From Planctomycetota bacterium (GTDB lineage: Bacteria > Planctomycetota > UBA11346), in the NCBI GenBank assembly GCA_014193115.1, contig BJHQ01000001.1, positions 564,465-628,464 of the forward strand: 64,000 nucleotides of DNA, in the 5' to 3' direction. A program made the translations under genes and the position numbers. Below, piece after piece: positions 1-9,118 of this stretch. The notes beneath the pieces are model-generated. The model worked only from the letters and a program-made list of their open reading frames with translations. It was not told the DNA's origin and did not search any database. The first letter of the stretch is position 1. Every line of letters begins with the position of its first letter.

Positions 1-1546
1 CGGACTGGCCGTTGCTGGTGACCACCACATCGACCACACCGGTGGCCCGTGCCGGCGTCGTGCAGGTGATGGCCGTGCTGGTGACTGCGGACACCACCGC
101 CGCCGCGCCGCCAAACGTGACCGAGGTCCCCGCGAGATTGCCGTTGACGAAGCCAGTGCCGGTGATGACCACGCTGGTGCCACCGCCGGCGGATCCGCTG
201 GTGGTTCCAAGTGAGGAAATGGTGACCGCCTGAAAGATGAATGCATTGGTCCCGGTCACCTGTAGACCATTCACGACGATCACGACATCAACCGTTCCTG
301 CGACGTGCGCTGGAGTGGTGCAGACAATGGTGGTCGGGTTCACCGACGTGATCGCGGCGATCGCTCCTCCGAAGACCACAAGGGTCCCGCCGTTGACGAA
401 GCCAGAACCGGTGATGGTGACTGAGGTACCTCCTGACGCTGTGCCAGAAGTCACGTTGAGCGCGGTCAGTCCGGGGAAATAGGAGAAAGCCCCAGTGCTG
501 ATGACCGACTGACCGTTGCTGGTCACCACGACATCGACCACGCCAGCGGTATGCGCCGGCGTCGTGCAAGTGATGGCCGTACTCGTAACGTTGGTGACCG
601 CAGCGGCCGTACCGCCGAACGTGACCGTGCTGCCGACATCGAAGCCGGTACCGTTGATGATGACACCGGTCGTCCCGCCGGCAGCGGGACCGCTGGTGGT
701 GCCCAACGAACTGATGGTCAGCGGAACGATGGAAACCGGGCTGCCCAGGGTGGCGGCCGGAATATTCCCGGCGATGTCAAAAAAGGTCGAGCCGGGAATG
801 AGGTCGAGGCGAAGTTGCCCAGTGCCGGTGCCGGCCGCGACCGTCACCGTCCAGGTGAAGCCGCCGCCGCTCAGCCCCAGGATGCTGGAGCCGGAGATGG
901 ACCCGCTGACCACGGACAGGCTGAAATCCGCAGCTGAGCCGCCGTCCACCGGCTTGTCGAAGGAGACGGTAAAGGAGATCGTGCTCTGGCTGGTCGGGCC
1001 AGGAGTGGACGGGATGACGGTCGCGATAGGCGCGATCCCGTCGATCACCAGGGCCTTGTTGAAGCCGAGCGAAAAGGGGCCGCCGGACACCGGCAGAGTC
1101 AGGTCGGCATCGACCAGCCCCGCATCCTTGATGGTGCCGCCATTGAGGGTCAATGCGCCTGTGCCGGTGTAATCCAAGGGGAAACCGAAGGTCGTGTCGC
1201 CCGGTGCGACGGTGTAGGCAAACGTCAGGATGGGAGACCCCGTACCACCCAGGTAGACCGCGATGCCGCCGGTGGACAGAGCCACCTGCGGGACGCCGGT
1301 CACGTCCACGGCGGCATCGAACGCCACGGTGACAGGGACGACTTGGCCTTGGCCATAGGGGCCATCCGGCGCGGGCGAGTTCACATCGATGACGGACGCG
1401 CCCATGGCCGAACTGGAGATCAATCCCAGCAGGACGAGACCAGCCACCACGTGGCCCAGCCAAGTAGGAAGGCTGAGCAGGCTCCGTGCTGCCCGGAACG
1501 CGAGCTGGTCGCGTCGCAGACGCGATACCATCAATGATGCAGTCAT
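1..1546 (-). CDS. Exported IPT/TIG-repeat surface protein (3' end outside window)
   Basis: Reading the minus strand gives an open frame from 1546 to the window edge. The N-terminus has basic residues and then a hydrophobic segment (about residues 20-48) ending near a Ser-Ala-Met-Gly-Ala site, consistent with a signal peptide. A domain of the SwmB/Calx-like type follows, with a 'DKPVDGGSAADFSLSVVSG' stretch. After it come at least three IPT/TIG repeats of about 80-85 residues, each with the pattern 'SGxxxGGTSVxITGxGF...VxFGG...CTTPAHxAGxVDVVV'. IPT/TIG folds are Ig-like and typical of cell-surface proteins; no catalytic domain is visible. The start was chosen because its ATG overlaps the TGA of the upstream kinase gene (ATGA), implying translational coupling. 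A second in-frame ATG at 1531 is possible. The C-terminus and anchor are not seen. Confidence 0.85.
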   Translation of the reverse strand, partial: MTASLMVSRLRRDQLAFRAARSLLSLPTWLGHVVAGLVLLGLISSSAMGASVIDVNSPAPDGPYGQGQVVPVTVAFDAAVDVTGVPQVALSTGGIAVYLGGTGSPILTFAYTVAPGDTTFGFPLDYTGTGALTLNGGTIKDAGLVDADLTLPVSGGPFSLGFNKALVIDGIAPIATVIPSTPGPTSQSTISFTVSFDKPVDGGSAADFSLSVVSGSISGSSILGLSGGGFTWTVTVAAGTGTGQLRLDLIPGSTFFDIAGNIPAATLGSPVSIVPLTISSLGTTSGPAAGGTTGVIINGTGFDVGSTVTFGGTAAAVTNVTSTAITCTTPAHTAGVVDVVVTSNGQSVISTGAFSYFPGLTALNVTSGTASGGTSVTITGSGFVNGGTLVVFGGAIAAITSVNPTTIVCTTPAHVAGTVDVVIVVNGLQVTGTNAFIFQAVTISSLGTTSGSAGGGTSVVITGTGFVNGNLAGTSVTFGGAAAVVSAVTSTAITCTTPARATGVVDVVVTSNGQS

Positions 1547-4500
1547 GGCGTTGGTCGAAGTTCTGGGGTCGGAACGGTCGGAGGGGGCGGTTTCGCCGGG
1601 GCCACACGCAGCTGCACCTGATACCCAGCGATGGGGATGTCCATGCGGAGGGCTGGGTCGACCCAGTTCCCAGTACCTGCGGACGGATGCCCCGGTTCCA
1701 CGCCATCGGGCCACGTCACCGCAGCCGCCAAACGGAAGCCGACGTAGGCAGAACGCATCTCGGGACGGGCCGGAGTGCGGTCGGAAGCGCGGACCCGGAC
1801 GGCCGGGTCGCCCCAGGATCCGCCGCGCACCACACGACGTTCGCCTTCGCGCCCGAGCGGATCGGTGCTGGCGCTGACGGAATACGGGCTGAACCGGTCC
1901 TCGCACCATTCCGAGACATTGCCCAGCATGTCGTAGAGGCCGAGGCGGTTGCACTGGCGCTGCTTCACGCTCTGGCAGCGCCCGATTGAGTTGGCCTCGA
2001 ACCAGGCCACCAAGCTTGGATCGGAAGTCCGGTCGCCTGATGACGACGGAGCAGTGGATGGCCCGGCGCGGCAGGCGTATTCCCATTCCGCCTCGGTCGG
2101 CAGTCGGGAACGGATGGCCGGTTTCACCCGGTTGAGCAGTTCCACGAAGCGCTGGCAATCCTCCCACGACACGCGATGCACCGGCATTTGCTGGCCAGGG
2201 TCGCGGCTCGGATTGTCCGAATGCAACGCCAACCAGAAGGCTTGGGTGCATTCGCTGTCGGCAAGCCAGAACGACCGGCTGAGCGTGCATGGGACCTGCC
2301 GCTCGCTGTCGTCACGCCCTGGTTCCTGGTCGGGACTGCCGATGGTGAATTGCCCATGGGGCACGAATCGGAAACGCTGCACGACCTGACCGACCGCCAA
2401 GTCTGCGTAGGGACCGAAATCGTCGTGGCCGGCCTGCTGAGCCCAGACCGGCTTCCCCGGGCCCATGAGCAGATGGAAGCGCTGGAGTCGGAGCTGGACA
2501 TCGGAGCCGGAGGTGCCGACCAGGCCGGTGAGTTCGTCGAGTTGCGCCTGGATGGTGGCGACCCGGCTGGACGGCAGCACCATCCCCTCGATCGGTTTGC
2601 ACAGCTGTACCAGTTCGCGTGCCCGGACCACCTTGGCTCGCCAGCGGAGCAGCTGGGGATCTTGTTCACCCACCAACACTCCCAGAGCGGCGAGATCCTG
2701 GTCTGCGGTTGCCGGAATCGGCACCGCACGATCGAGGGCCTGGAGTTGCGCAAGCAGGGCTGCGACCCGGGCGATCTTGACCCGCCAACGCTGCACCTCC
2801 TGATCCTGGTCGCTGACCAGCGCGGCAAGCTGGCTCACAAGATTCTGGGCATCCATCGGCAATGGCGCAGGTTGGTCGAGCCCAGCCAGGCGCAGGCGCA
2901 AGGCATCGACCGTGTCGAGGCGTGCGCGCCAGCGCTTGAGGTCGTTGTCCTGATCGCCGGCTTGTTTCGCCAGCGTCAGGAGATCCTGGCGGAGCGCCGG
3001 GGTGATGATGGCGATCCGATCGAGTTCGGCGAGGCGCTGCCGGCGTTCCTGCATCTGCGTGCGTTCATCGGCGATCCGCTTGGTGGCAGCGGCCTCCTGG
3101 GCCGTGGTGAGCGCCAGCATCGCACCCAGGCGATCCCGTGCGGCGGCGCAGGCATCCATCTCGGCGACGGTCAACGGTTCCTCTCGTTCAAGCCGGGCCA
3201 AGGTCGCGCGCAGATCCGACAGCCGGTCGCGTTCGCTGCGCAGTCGCTTGCGCCAGGCATCGACCTCGGCGTCGCCCGCACCGACCAGGGTCGTGAGCGC
3301 CGTGAGCAGCCGTTCGGCATCGTCGATCACCGTCACGGTCATCAGGTCGCCACGGGTCGCCAAGGTGAGACGCTGGCGCAGGCTGGCGATCTCGGCCTGG
3401 GCGGCGGCGACCTTGGCCTTCCAGCCGCGCAACTGGGGGTCGCTGTCGCCGACCAGTTGCTGCATCGCGGCGAAATCCTTGCCGAGTTCCAGCTGGAGCA
3501 GGAGCGGCGGCAGCTCGACCTGGTCCAGGCGAGCCAGCCGCAGGCGCAGCAGGCGGATCTGCTCGCCGGTCGAGGCCAGGCGCACGCCCCAACGGTCCAG
3601 ACGTTCATCCTGGCCCAGCATCAGGGCCAGGGCGGCGTGGTCGGCCTGCAATTGCAGGCGTTCGGCTTCGGTCACCTGGTGATCGGCGCGGTCGAGCACG
3701 GCGAGATTGGCCAGCAGGGTCTGCTTGCGCGCGTCGTAGTCGGTCAAGCGCCGGTTGATGCGGAGGACCATCGCGTCCTGCTCGCCGACCATGGCGGTGA
3801 GCTTGGCCACCAATGGTTCGGCTTCATCGCGTTGGGCCTGGTTGATGGCGGCATTGGTGTCGATGCCGCGCAACTGCTGGCGGAGGGTGTCCTCGGCCTG
3901 GGTCAGGCCATGGATCCTGGCCTGCCAGCGGACCACGGCGGGATCACCGGTGCCGACCAATTCCTGATAGGCGCCCAGGTCGGCTGCGGCAGTCCGGCGC
4001 AGATCCTGCGAAACCAATTCTTGATCGAGCAGGCGCAGCCGATCGGACATGACGGCCGCGCGCTTGATCTTGGTTTTCCAGAGGGCGACTTTGGCCGCAT
4101 CGGCGTAGGGATTGGCGGCGTAGGCTTCAAGCGCTCGCTCACTGTCGCTGGGGATCGGCTTGGGCGCATCGAGCACACTGAGGGTGTTCAGCAGGTCGCT
4201 GGCGCGCTGGCGCAGCATGGCCTGCTGGGCAAGCACTTCTTGACGGTGGCTGTAGTACGACAGACCCGACCCGCCAGCGACCAGCACCAGGACCACGCAG
4301 GCGGCGACCAGGTGCATCAGATGGCGCTGGGCCCAGCTCAGGTTCTCGCGCTGCGCCTCGTCGGCGCCGGTACCGAGGCGGTAGCTGGACAAAGACGACT
4401 TCAGCAGGTTGCCGTTGCGGATCCCTTCGAGATCGGTGACCAGCGCCTGGGCATCGGCATAGCGGTCGGCGGGCTTCTTTTGCAGGCATTTCAGCACCAC

Positions 4501-5745
4501 GGCCTGGTACTGGTCGCTCACTTCCGGATTGATCTTGCGCGGCAGGTCGGGTTCGGAGTAGCAATGCTGGTAGATCAGGGCGTTGGGAGTCGCGCCTTCG
4601 AACGGACGCTTGCCGCACAGCAGCTCATAGAACACCACGCCCAGGCTGTAGATGTCGGAACGCTGGTCGATGTCGGCCAGGCCGCGTCCCTGCTCTGGGC
4701 TGAGGTAGGCTGGGGTGCCCACCGACTGCCCGGCGATGGTGTGCGAGCTTTCGCCCAGCACCTTCACAATGCCGAAGTCGGCCACCTTCACCAGGCCGTG
4801 GATGGTCACCATCAGATTGGGCGGCTTGATGTCGCGGTGGACGATCCCGTAGCGTCCGGCCTCGACCAGACCCTTGGCCGCTTGCAGCACCACGTCGGCG
4901 GCCTCATCGGGAGTGAACGGCCGGCCGTCGGTCCGGCGCTGATGGATCACTTGGTGGAGGTCGGTGCCATCGACGAATTCCATCACGAAATAGTGGTTGC
5001 TCTCCCATTCGCCGGCGGCGTAGACCTGCACCACGTTGGGCGAGGACAACACCGAGGTCATGCGCGCTTCGAGCTGGAAACGCTGGAGCAGGTTCTGGTC
5101 TGCGGCCAGATGAGGGGCGAGCACTTTGATCGCCACCCGGCGCTTGAGCGAGATCTGGCGGCCGCGATAGACCACGCCCATGCCGCCTTCACCCAGCATG
5201 CCGCCAACCAGCCAGTCGCCCCACTGCTGGCCAGTGAAGGTGCCTTTCCGGCCCTGCAAATGCCAGGTTTCGCTGAACGCGGCGGTGGTCGCACGCGAGT
5301 GGGTCGATATCGACGTGGTCCCGCCGGGCAGGTGGCTGCCAGTGCCAGCCGCGGGCTCCCGCGGCCGGGCGGAAGGTTGAGCGGGCAATGGCTCAGGCGC
5401 GGCGCGGATCGGGACCGTGGGGTCGGCGCCTTCCCAGTCTGCCCCAGCGTCTGCTGGCGTCGCTTTGGCCTGGGTCGCGCCTGGCAGCACCGCCACGGTG
5501 GCGTCGGCACCGGTCCATTGGGCTTGGGCATCGGCCTTCCCGGCAATGACCGGCACGGTCCGTTCCGCCCCCTGCCAATCGCGTTCGCCATCGACGCGGT
5601 TGACCGCGGCGGGATCAGGCGCGCCAGCAGGGCGCGCTGCCGCATCGGCGGTGGTGCTGCCGGACGGAACCGGCGTGGCCTCGGCGCCATCCCACTTGCC
5701 GGCGTCGTCTGCGGCCTTGGTGTCCGATGCTTGCGAATCAGCCAT
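1543..5745 (-). CDS. Transmembrane Ser/Thr kinase with tandem helical repeats and C-terminal FGE-like domain
   Basis: 1400 residues. Residues 18-113 hold four short repeats W-x-G-A-[DE]-x-T (Thr 24, 63, 83, 110). The kinase domain covers about 175-440: Gly loop GEGGMG (185-190), Lys207 in VAIK, HRDIKPPN (303-310), DFG at 323 and an APE-like SPEQ, so it should be active. One membrane helix lies at about 477-497. Outside it, about 505-1100 consists of roughly ten helical repeats of about 60 residues marked by 'D...RWRxR[LIV]'. About 1116-1343 is an FGE-sulfatase domain (PTEAEWEYACRAG, GNVSEWCEDR, RGGSW, VGFRLA). The two Cys that give real FGE its oxidase activity are absent after RGGSW, so this is probably a binding or sensory domain. 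A Pro-rich tail follows. The gene is coupled by ATGA overlap to the surface protein downstream and is divergent from another kinase. Confidence 0.9.
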   Translation of the reverse strand: MADSQASDTKAADDAGKWDGAEATPVPSGSTTADAAARPAGAPDPAAVNRVDGERDWQGAERTVPVIAGKADAQAQWTGADATVAVLPGATQAKATPADAGADWEGADPTVPIRAAPEPLPAQPSARPREPAAGTGSHLPGGTTSISTHSRATTAAFSETWHLQGRKGTFTGQQWGDWLVGGMLGEGGMGVVYRGRQISLKRRVAIKVLAPHLAADQNLLQRFQLEARMTSVLSSPNVVQVYAAGEWESNHYFVMEFVDGTDLHQVIHQRRTDGRPFTPDEAADVVLQAAKGLVEAGRYGIVHRDIKPPNLMVTIHGLVKVADFGIVKVLGESSHTIAGQSVGTPAYLSPEQGRGLADIDQRSDIYSLGVVFYELLCGKRPFEGATPNALIYQHCYSEPDLPRKINPEVSDQYQAVVLKCLQKKPADRYADAQALVTDLEGIRNGNLLKSSLSSYRLGTGADEAQRENLSWAQRHLMHLVAACVVLVLVAGGSGLSYYSHRQEVLAQQAMLRQRASDLLNTLSVLDAPKPIPSDSERALEAYAANPYADAAKVALWKTKIKRAAVMSDRLRLLDQELVSQDLRRTAAADLGAYQELVGTGDPAVVRWQARIHGLTQAEDTLRQQLRGIDTNAAINQAQRDEAEPLVAKLTAMVGEQDAMVLRINRRLTDYDARKQTLLANLAVLDRADHQVTEAERLQLQADHAALALMLGQDERLDRWGVRLASTGEQIRLLRLRLARLDQVELPPLLLQLELGKDFAAMQQLVGDSDPQLRGWKAKVAAAQAEIASLRQRLTLATRGDLMTVTVIDDAERLLTALTTLVGAGDAEVDAWRKRLRSERDRLSDLRATLARLEREEPLTVAEMDACAAARDRLGAMLALTTAQEAAATKRIADERTQMQERRQRLAELDRIAIITPALRQDLLTLAKQAGDQDNDLKRWRARLDTVDALRLRLAGLDQPAPLPMDAQNLVSQLAALVSDQDQEVQRWRVKIARVAALLAQLQALDRAVPIPATADQDLAALGVLVGEQDPQLLRWRAKVVRARELVQLCKPIEGMVLPSSRVATIQAQLDELTGLVGTSGSDVQLRLQRFHLLMGPGKPVWAQQAGHDDFGPYADLAVGQVVQRFRFVPHGQFTIGSPDQEPGRDDSERQVPCTLSRSFWLADSECTQAFWLALHSDNPSRDPGQQMPVHRVSWEDCQRFVELLNRVKPAIRSRLPTEAEWEYACRAGPSTAPSSSGDRTSDPSLVAWFEANSIGRCQSVKQRQCNRLGLYDMLGNVSEWCEDRFSPYSVSASTDPLGREGERRVVRGGSWGDPAVRVRASDRTPARPEMRSAYVGFRLAAAVTWPDGVEPGHPSAGTGNWVDPALRMDIPIAGYQVQLRVAPAKPPPPTVPTPELRPTP

Positions 5746-5777
5746 GCTTGCCGGAAGGGAGGCAGGAATCGATCATT

Positions 5778-5805
5778 TTGCCACGCGCAATCTCTGGTTT
5801 ATTCT
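5778..5805 (+). promoter_or_regulatory. Possible sigma70-type promoter for the kinase-FHA gene
   Basis: TTGCCA (5778-5783) and TATTCT (5800-5805) are separated by 16 bases in an unusually AT-rich part of the 195-base gap between two divergent kinase genes. It would give a leader of about 130 bases. Match to consensus only; no start-site data. Confidence 0.35.
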
Positions 5806-5940
5806 AGCCCTGTGAAGGGCTGGTTGTCCAGTCCATCTGCTGCCGGCTTGCCCATTGTTTGCCCATCCCGCAGGCTGGGCGACCTGCGTTGCGGCAGGTT
5901 CCGCCTGCTCCATTCTTGCCCCACTCACTTGGTCGCAGCC

Positions 5941-8010
5941 ATGCATCCGCCCATCATCGACGCGCTCGCCCAGATCGCTCGCAAGCGCCGTCTGCTCGAT
6001 CGCGACCGCAGCGACCGCCTGGCCGATTATGCGATCAAGAACGGCGTAGCGACCCTCGCGGATCTGCGCACCTGGCTCGACGGCAAGGCTGCGGGCCTCG
6101 GTCCGGAACTCTGCCAGCGCCTGCTGGGCCTGCTCGCCCCGGCTGATCTCCCCGCCTTCGGCAACTACCAGGCATTCGTCCACCTCGCCGATGGCGGTAT
6201 GGGCCGGGTGTGGCTGGCGGCGGCCAAGGATGGCCCCTTGGTGGTGGTGAAGACCCTGAAAAGCACCACCAACCTGATCCGCCAGCGCCGTTTCGAGCGC
6301 GAGGTCGAGATCACCCGCAAGCTCAACCACCCTAACATCGTGCGCTGCCTCGACGGCGGTGAGGCCAGCGACGGGTCGGATTACCTGGTGCTGGAATACG
6401 TCGACAGCGGGGACCTGCGCGAGCTGGTCGAGGCGCGCTGGCAGCTGCCCGAACCGCTGACCTTGGCCATCGTCGCGCAGGTGGCAGACGCTCTCAAGGC
6501 CGCCCACGCCCTCAACGTGGTCCATCGCGACATCAAGCCATCGAACATCTTCGTCGGACATGACGGGAAATCCCTGCTTGCCGACTTCGGCATCGCCCGG
6601 GCCGAGGGGACCGGCACCATGCTGACCATGGCTGGGGCGATCATGGGCAGCCCGCAGTTCATGTCGCCGGAGCAGTCCTTCGGCCAGACGGTCGACATCC
6701 GCAGCGACATCTACGCGGTCGGGGCCGTCCTTTTCTATTGTCTCGCCGGCCGGCCGCCCTTCGACGGCACGATGCAGGACGTGATGTATCAGCAAGGGAA
6801 TGTGCCTGCTCCCGATGTGCGCACCGCCTGCTCCGGCGTATCGGAACGCACCGCCCAGCTCATCGCCGCCTGCTTGGCGAAACCTCCCGGCGACCGCCCC
6901 GCCGATCCCCAGGCCTTGCGCTCGGCGCTGGAAGACGCGCTCGTCGCCCAAGGTTTAAACATCAGCGGAGCGATCTCGGCCGAAACCTCCAACACTCCGG
7001 GTGGCGGGAAAACCATCGGATTCTCCAGCGGCGTGGCCTCGTTCGAGTTCCCCACCATCGATTCCGACCTGAGCGGCAATGCCCCCGAACCGCACGAGAG
7101 CCCCGCGAATCCAGGCCAACGCACCGATCCCATCGTCTTGCAGCACCTCACCGCAAGCCTGCTCGCTCAGCCGCCCGCTGCGGAGCCGGCAGACACTGGA
7201 TCGACCTCCGCATCGGGAAATGACAGCGGATCACCGTCAGTCGCAGCACGTGCTTCTGGCGCCACCGATTTTGCCGGGGATCCAGCGCTCGCGATCACCG
7301 GCGACTGGATCAGCCTGCTGCCCCAGGACGCAGGGGATCCCACCGCCGTGCTGCTGTTCGCCCGTTCGCGGTTGGTCCTGGGGAAGCTGCGCGGCGCGCC
7401 GTCCGACCTGTGCTTGCGCAACTACCCGGTTGCCGAATTCAAGGACGCGCTCCAGCGCATCAGCCGTCAGCATGTGGCCCTGCGCTATGATCCGCTCGGG
7501 CAGGAATGCCTGGTCGAAGATCTTGGCAGTGCCAACGGAACGGTCATTGACGGAGTCGCCCTGGCCAGCGGCAAGAGCAAGGCATTGGGCACGGAGACCG
7601 CCCACGTCCTGGTGGTTGCCGGCACCGTTTCGCTGTGGGTCCGTTGCCGCCGCTCGACCCAGGCCGGCAAAGCCCAGACCTTTGCTGGTCTGCCGCCGGC
7701 CGCCAATCCGCCCTGCGGGCTCGACAGCGATCTGGCCCTCGATTCGGTGATCCTGACCCGGCCGGAAAACCGCCCCGAGATGGCCTACGCCATGGTGCTC
7801 AGGCGCATGACCCTCGGCGGCCCCGGCGCCGACCTGGAACTGGCTGGCGCCCGCTCCCGCGCCGGCGTCACCGTGGCGCACTACGCCGGCCGATGGCTGT
7901 ACCGGCCAGCCGCCGGCAATGCCCCCTGGAAACCGCTCACGCAGGGCCAGGTGCTCGATTGCGGCGGACGCAACCTGGTGGCCCAGGTCGGCCAATATGA
8001 ACATTTCTGA
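5941..8010 (+). CDS. Ser/Thr protein kinase with C-terminal FHA domain
   Basis: 689 residues. An N-terminal helical region (1-70) precedes the kinase domain (about 74-335): Lys104 in VVVK, HRDIKPSN (195-202), DFG at 215, SPEQ at 242-245. The Gly loop is degenerate at its first glycine (LADGGMG). A low-complexity linker (340-450, rich in Ser, Pro and Ala) leads to an FHA domain at about 465-560 with the conserved Ser508-Arg509-His511 and Asn532-Gly533 pair that bind phosphothreonine. No membrane helix is seen, so the protein should be cytoplasmic. The FHA lets it dock on phosphorylated partners, possibly the divergently encoded transmembrane kinase. The frame is open far upstream, but that part is antisense to the neighbouring kinase. 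The ATG at 5941 is the first plausible start after that gene; no good Shine-Dalgarno is visible. Confidence 0.85.
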   Translation: MHPPIIDALAQIARKRRLLDRDRSDRLADYAIKNGVATLADLRTWLDGKAAGLGPELCQRLLGLLAPADLPAFGNYQAFVHLADGGMGRVWLAAAKDGPLVVVKTLKSTTNLIRQRRFEREVEITRKLNHPNIVRCLDGGEASDGSDYLVLEYVDSGDLRELVEARWQLPEPLTLAIVAQVADALKAAHALNVVHRDIKPSNIFVGHDGKSLLADFGIARAEGTGTMLTMAGAIMGSPQFMSPEQSFGQTVDIRSDIYAVGAVLFYCLAGRPPFDGTMQDVMYQQGNVPAPDVRTACSGVSERTAQLIAACLAKPPGDRPADPQALRSALEDALVAQGLNISGAISAETSNTPGGGKTIGFSSGVASFEFPTIDSDLSGNAPEPHESPANPGQRTDPIVLQHLTASLLAQPPAAEPADTGSTSASGNDSGSPSVAARASGATDFAGDPALAITGDWISLLPQDAGDPTAVLLFARSRLVLGKLRGAPSDLCLRNYPVAEFKDALQRISRQHVALRYDPLGQECLVEDLGSANGTVIDGVALASGKSKALGTETAHVLVVAGTVSLWVRCRRSTQAGKAQTFAGLPPAANPPCGLDSDLALDSVILTRPENRPEMAYAMVLRRMTLGGPGADLELAGARSRAGVTVAHYAGRWLYRPAAGNAPWKPLTQGQVLDCGGRNLVAQVGQYEHF

Positions 8011-8070
8011 GTCCTTCCGGGCGGCAGCGAGACACGCTCCTCCGCGCAGCCTGCGGCTCCTCACCACCAC

Positions 8071-8090
8071 GAACCCGATCATCCGGGTTC
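8071..8090 (+). terminator. Hairpin between kinase-FHA gene and next gene
   Basis: Perfect 7-bp stem gaacccg/cgggttc with a 6-base loop, 60 bases after the kinase stop and 22 bases before the next start. There is no T-run, so it may be a processing or weak termination hairpin rather than a classic terminator. Confidence 0.35.
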
Positions 8091-8112
8091 AACCGAACCA
8101 ACGGAGATGACC

Positions 8113-8718
8113 ATGAGTACCGAACCCTCCACCGCCAAGGCGGCCATCCGGACGCACCTCGCCGAGCTCAAGAACCAGCTCCAGGCCGAGGCCGACGTGT
8201 TCCTCCCCATCATCACCGTGAACAAAGGCCGCGGTGGCGCGGCGTTCTGCTATCTGCTCTTCGCCGCTATTGATGTGCTCGCCATCATCGTCCACGGCGT
8301 CAGCAAAGATCCCCAGGTCAAGGACCAGCCCGAACGCTTGCGCCGTCTGTTCAACGACAAGCGCTTCACCCCGCAGCATTTCGCCAGCAAGAGCGAAATC
8401 ATGACCCACCTGTTCAGTGGTGCGGTGATCAACGCTTTCACACCAGCCACTGGCCCAGTGGTCCGCATGTCAGGCGAGCAAGTCGGTTTCGCCGGCACCT
8501 TCACGATCCGCGGTCATGCGATCATCAACCCGGCCAAGTTCCTGGAAGATGTCCTGGGCATGATCGCCAAAGTCTCTGCCTATGTCGACACCGCACCTGA
8601 AACCGAAATCGGTCCGATTCACGCCCGTTTGATCTTCAAGGAAGGCAAGGACCGTGACCAGCTGATCAAGCTGGTGACCGGCGCCGCCTTCGAAGAAATG
8701 CCCACCATGGGCGGCTGA
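8113..8718 (+). CDS. Unknown conserved-looking 201-residue protein
   Basis: I do not recognise a family. The protein is soluble and mixed alpha/beta by eye, with a central hydrophobic stretch (about 40-58, 'AAFCYLLFAAIDVLAIIVHG') too interrupted to be a confident membrane helix, and a C-terminal 'GPIHARLIFKEGKDRDQLIKLV' region. There is no signal peptide. The start at 8113 is preferred over an in-frame ATG at 8107 because GGAG at 8103-8106 is 6 bases from 8113 but touches 8107. Codon use matches the surrounding chromosome. It lies 102 bases after the kinase-FHA gene on the same strand and may be co-transcribed with it; a role in the same signalling pathway is guesswork. Confidence 0.7.
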   Translation: MSTEPSTAKAAIRTHLAELKNQLQAEADVFLPIITVNKGRGGAAFCYLLFAAIDVLAIIVHGVSKDPQVKDQPERLRRLFNDKRFTPQHFASKSEIMTHLFSGAVINAFTPATGPVVRMSGEQVGFAGTFTIRGHAIINPAKFLEDVLGMIAKVSAYVDTAPETEIGPIHARLIFKEGKDRDQLIKLVTGAAFEEMPTMGG

Positions 8719-9118
8719 GACGGATCAAACGCGACCGAGCCCGACCGCGGGCCCGAAAAACCCAGGTGGGGAACGCCAAGACGTCAAAGCGCCAAGCCCG
8801 CGGAGAATAACCTCCGTTTTTCCTTGGCGTTACATCGCCGTGGCGGTTCGTCTGCTTTTTTGAGGGTGCAAGCTGGTTCTGTTCCGGCGGGGCCGTCAGG
8901 CCCCGGGATTGTGGTCAAGCTGTTGCATGCCTTCAGCTGCTCGAGTCCGGTTGGCGATCTGGCCCGGAGCTGAAGCTCCGGGCTGGTGTTGCGCCGTCCG
9001 GACGGGACGCCAAACGAGATGACACGATCAGACGCTCGCGGGTCGAAGCCGAGCAGCTGAACCAAGCGCCCGCGGACAGAATGCGGCGCCCCCGAGCAGC
9101 CGGTGGGCACTGAAAAAC

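Noticed and set aside
777-1706. Open frame of 309 codons on the minus strand
   Set aside because: Out of frame with the IPT/TIG protein, which has real domains over the same bases; Arg-rich shadow.
2176-5940. Upstream extension of the kinase-FHA reading frame by about 1255 codons
   Set aside because: It is antisense to the transmembrane kinase gene; the kinase-FHA protein starts sensibly at 5941.
8940-9000. tRNA-like 'tcgagtccgg' string
   Set aside because: No acceptor stem or cloverleaf can be built around it.
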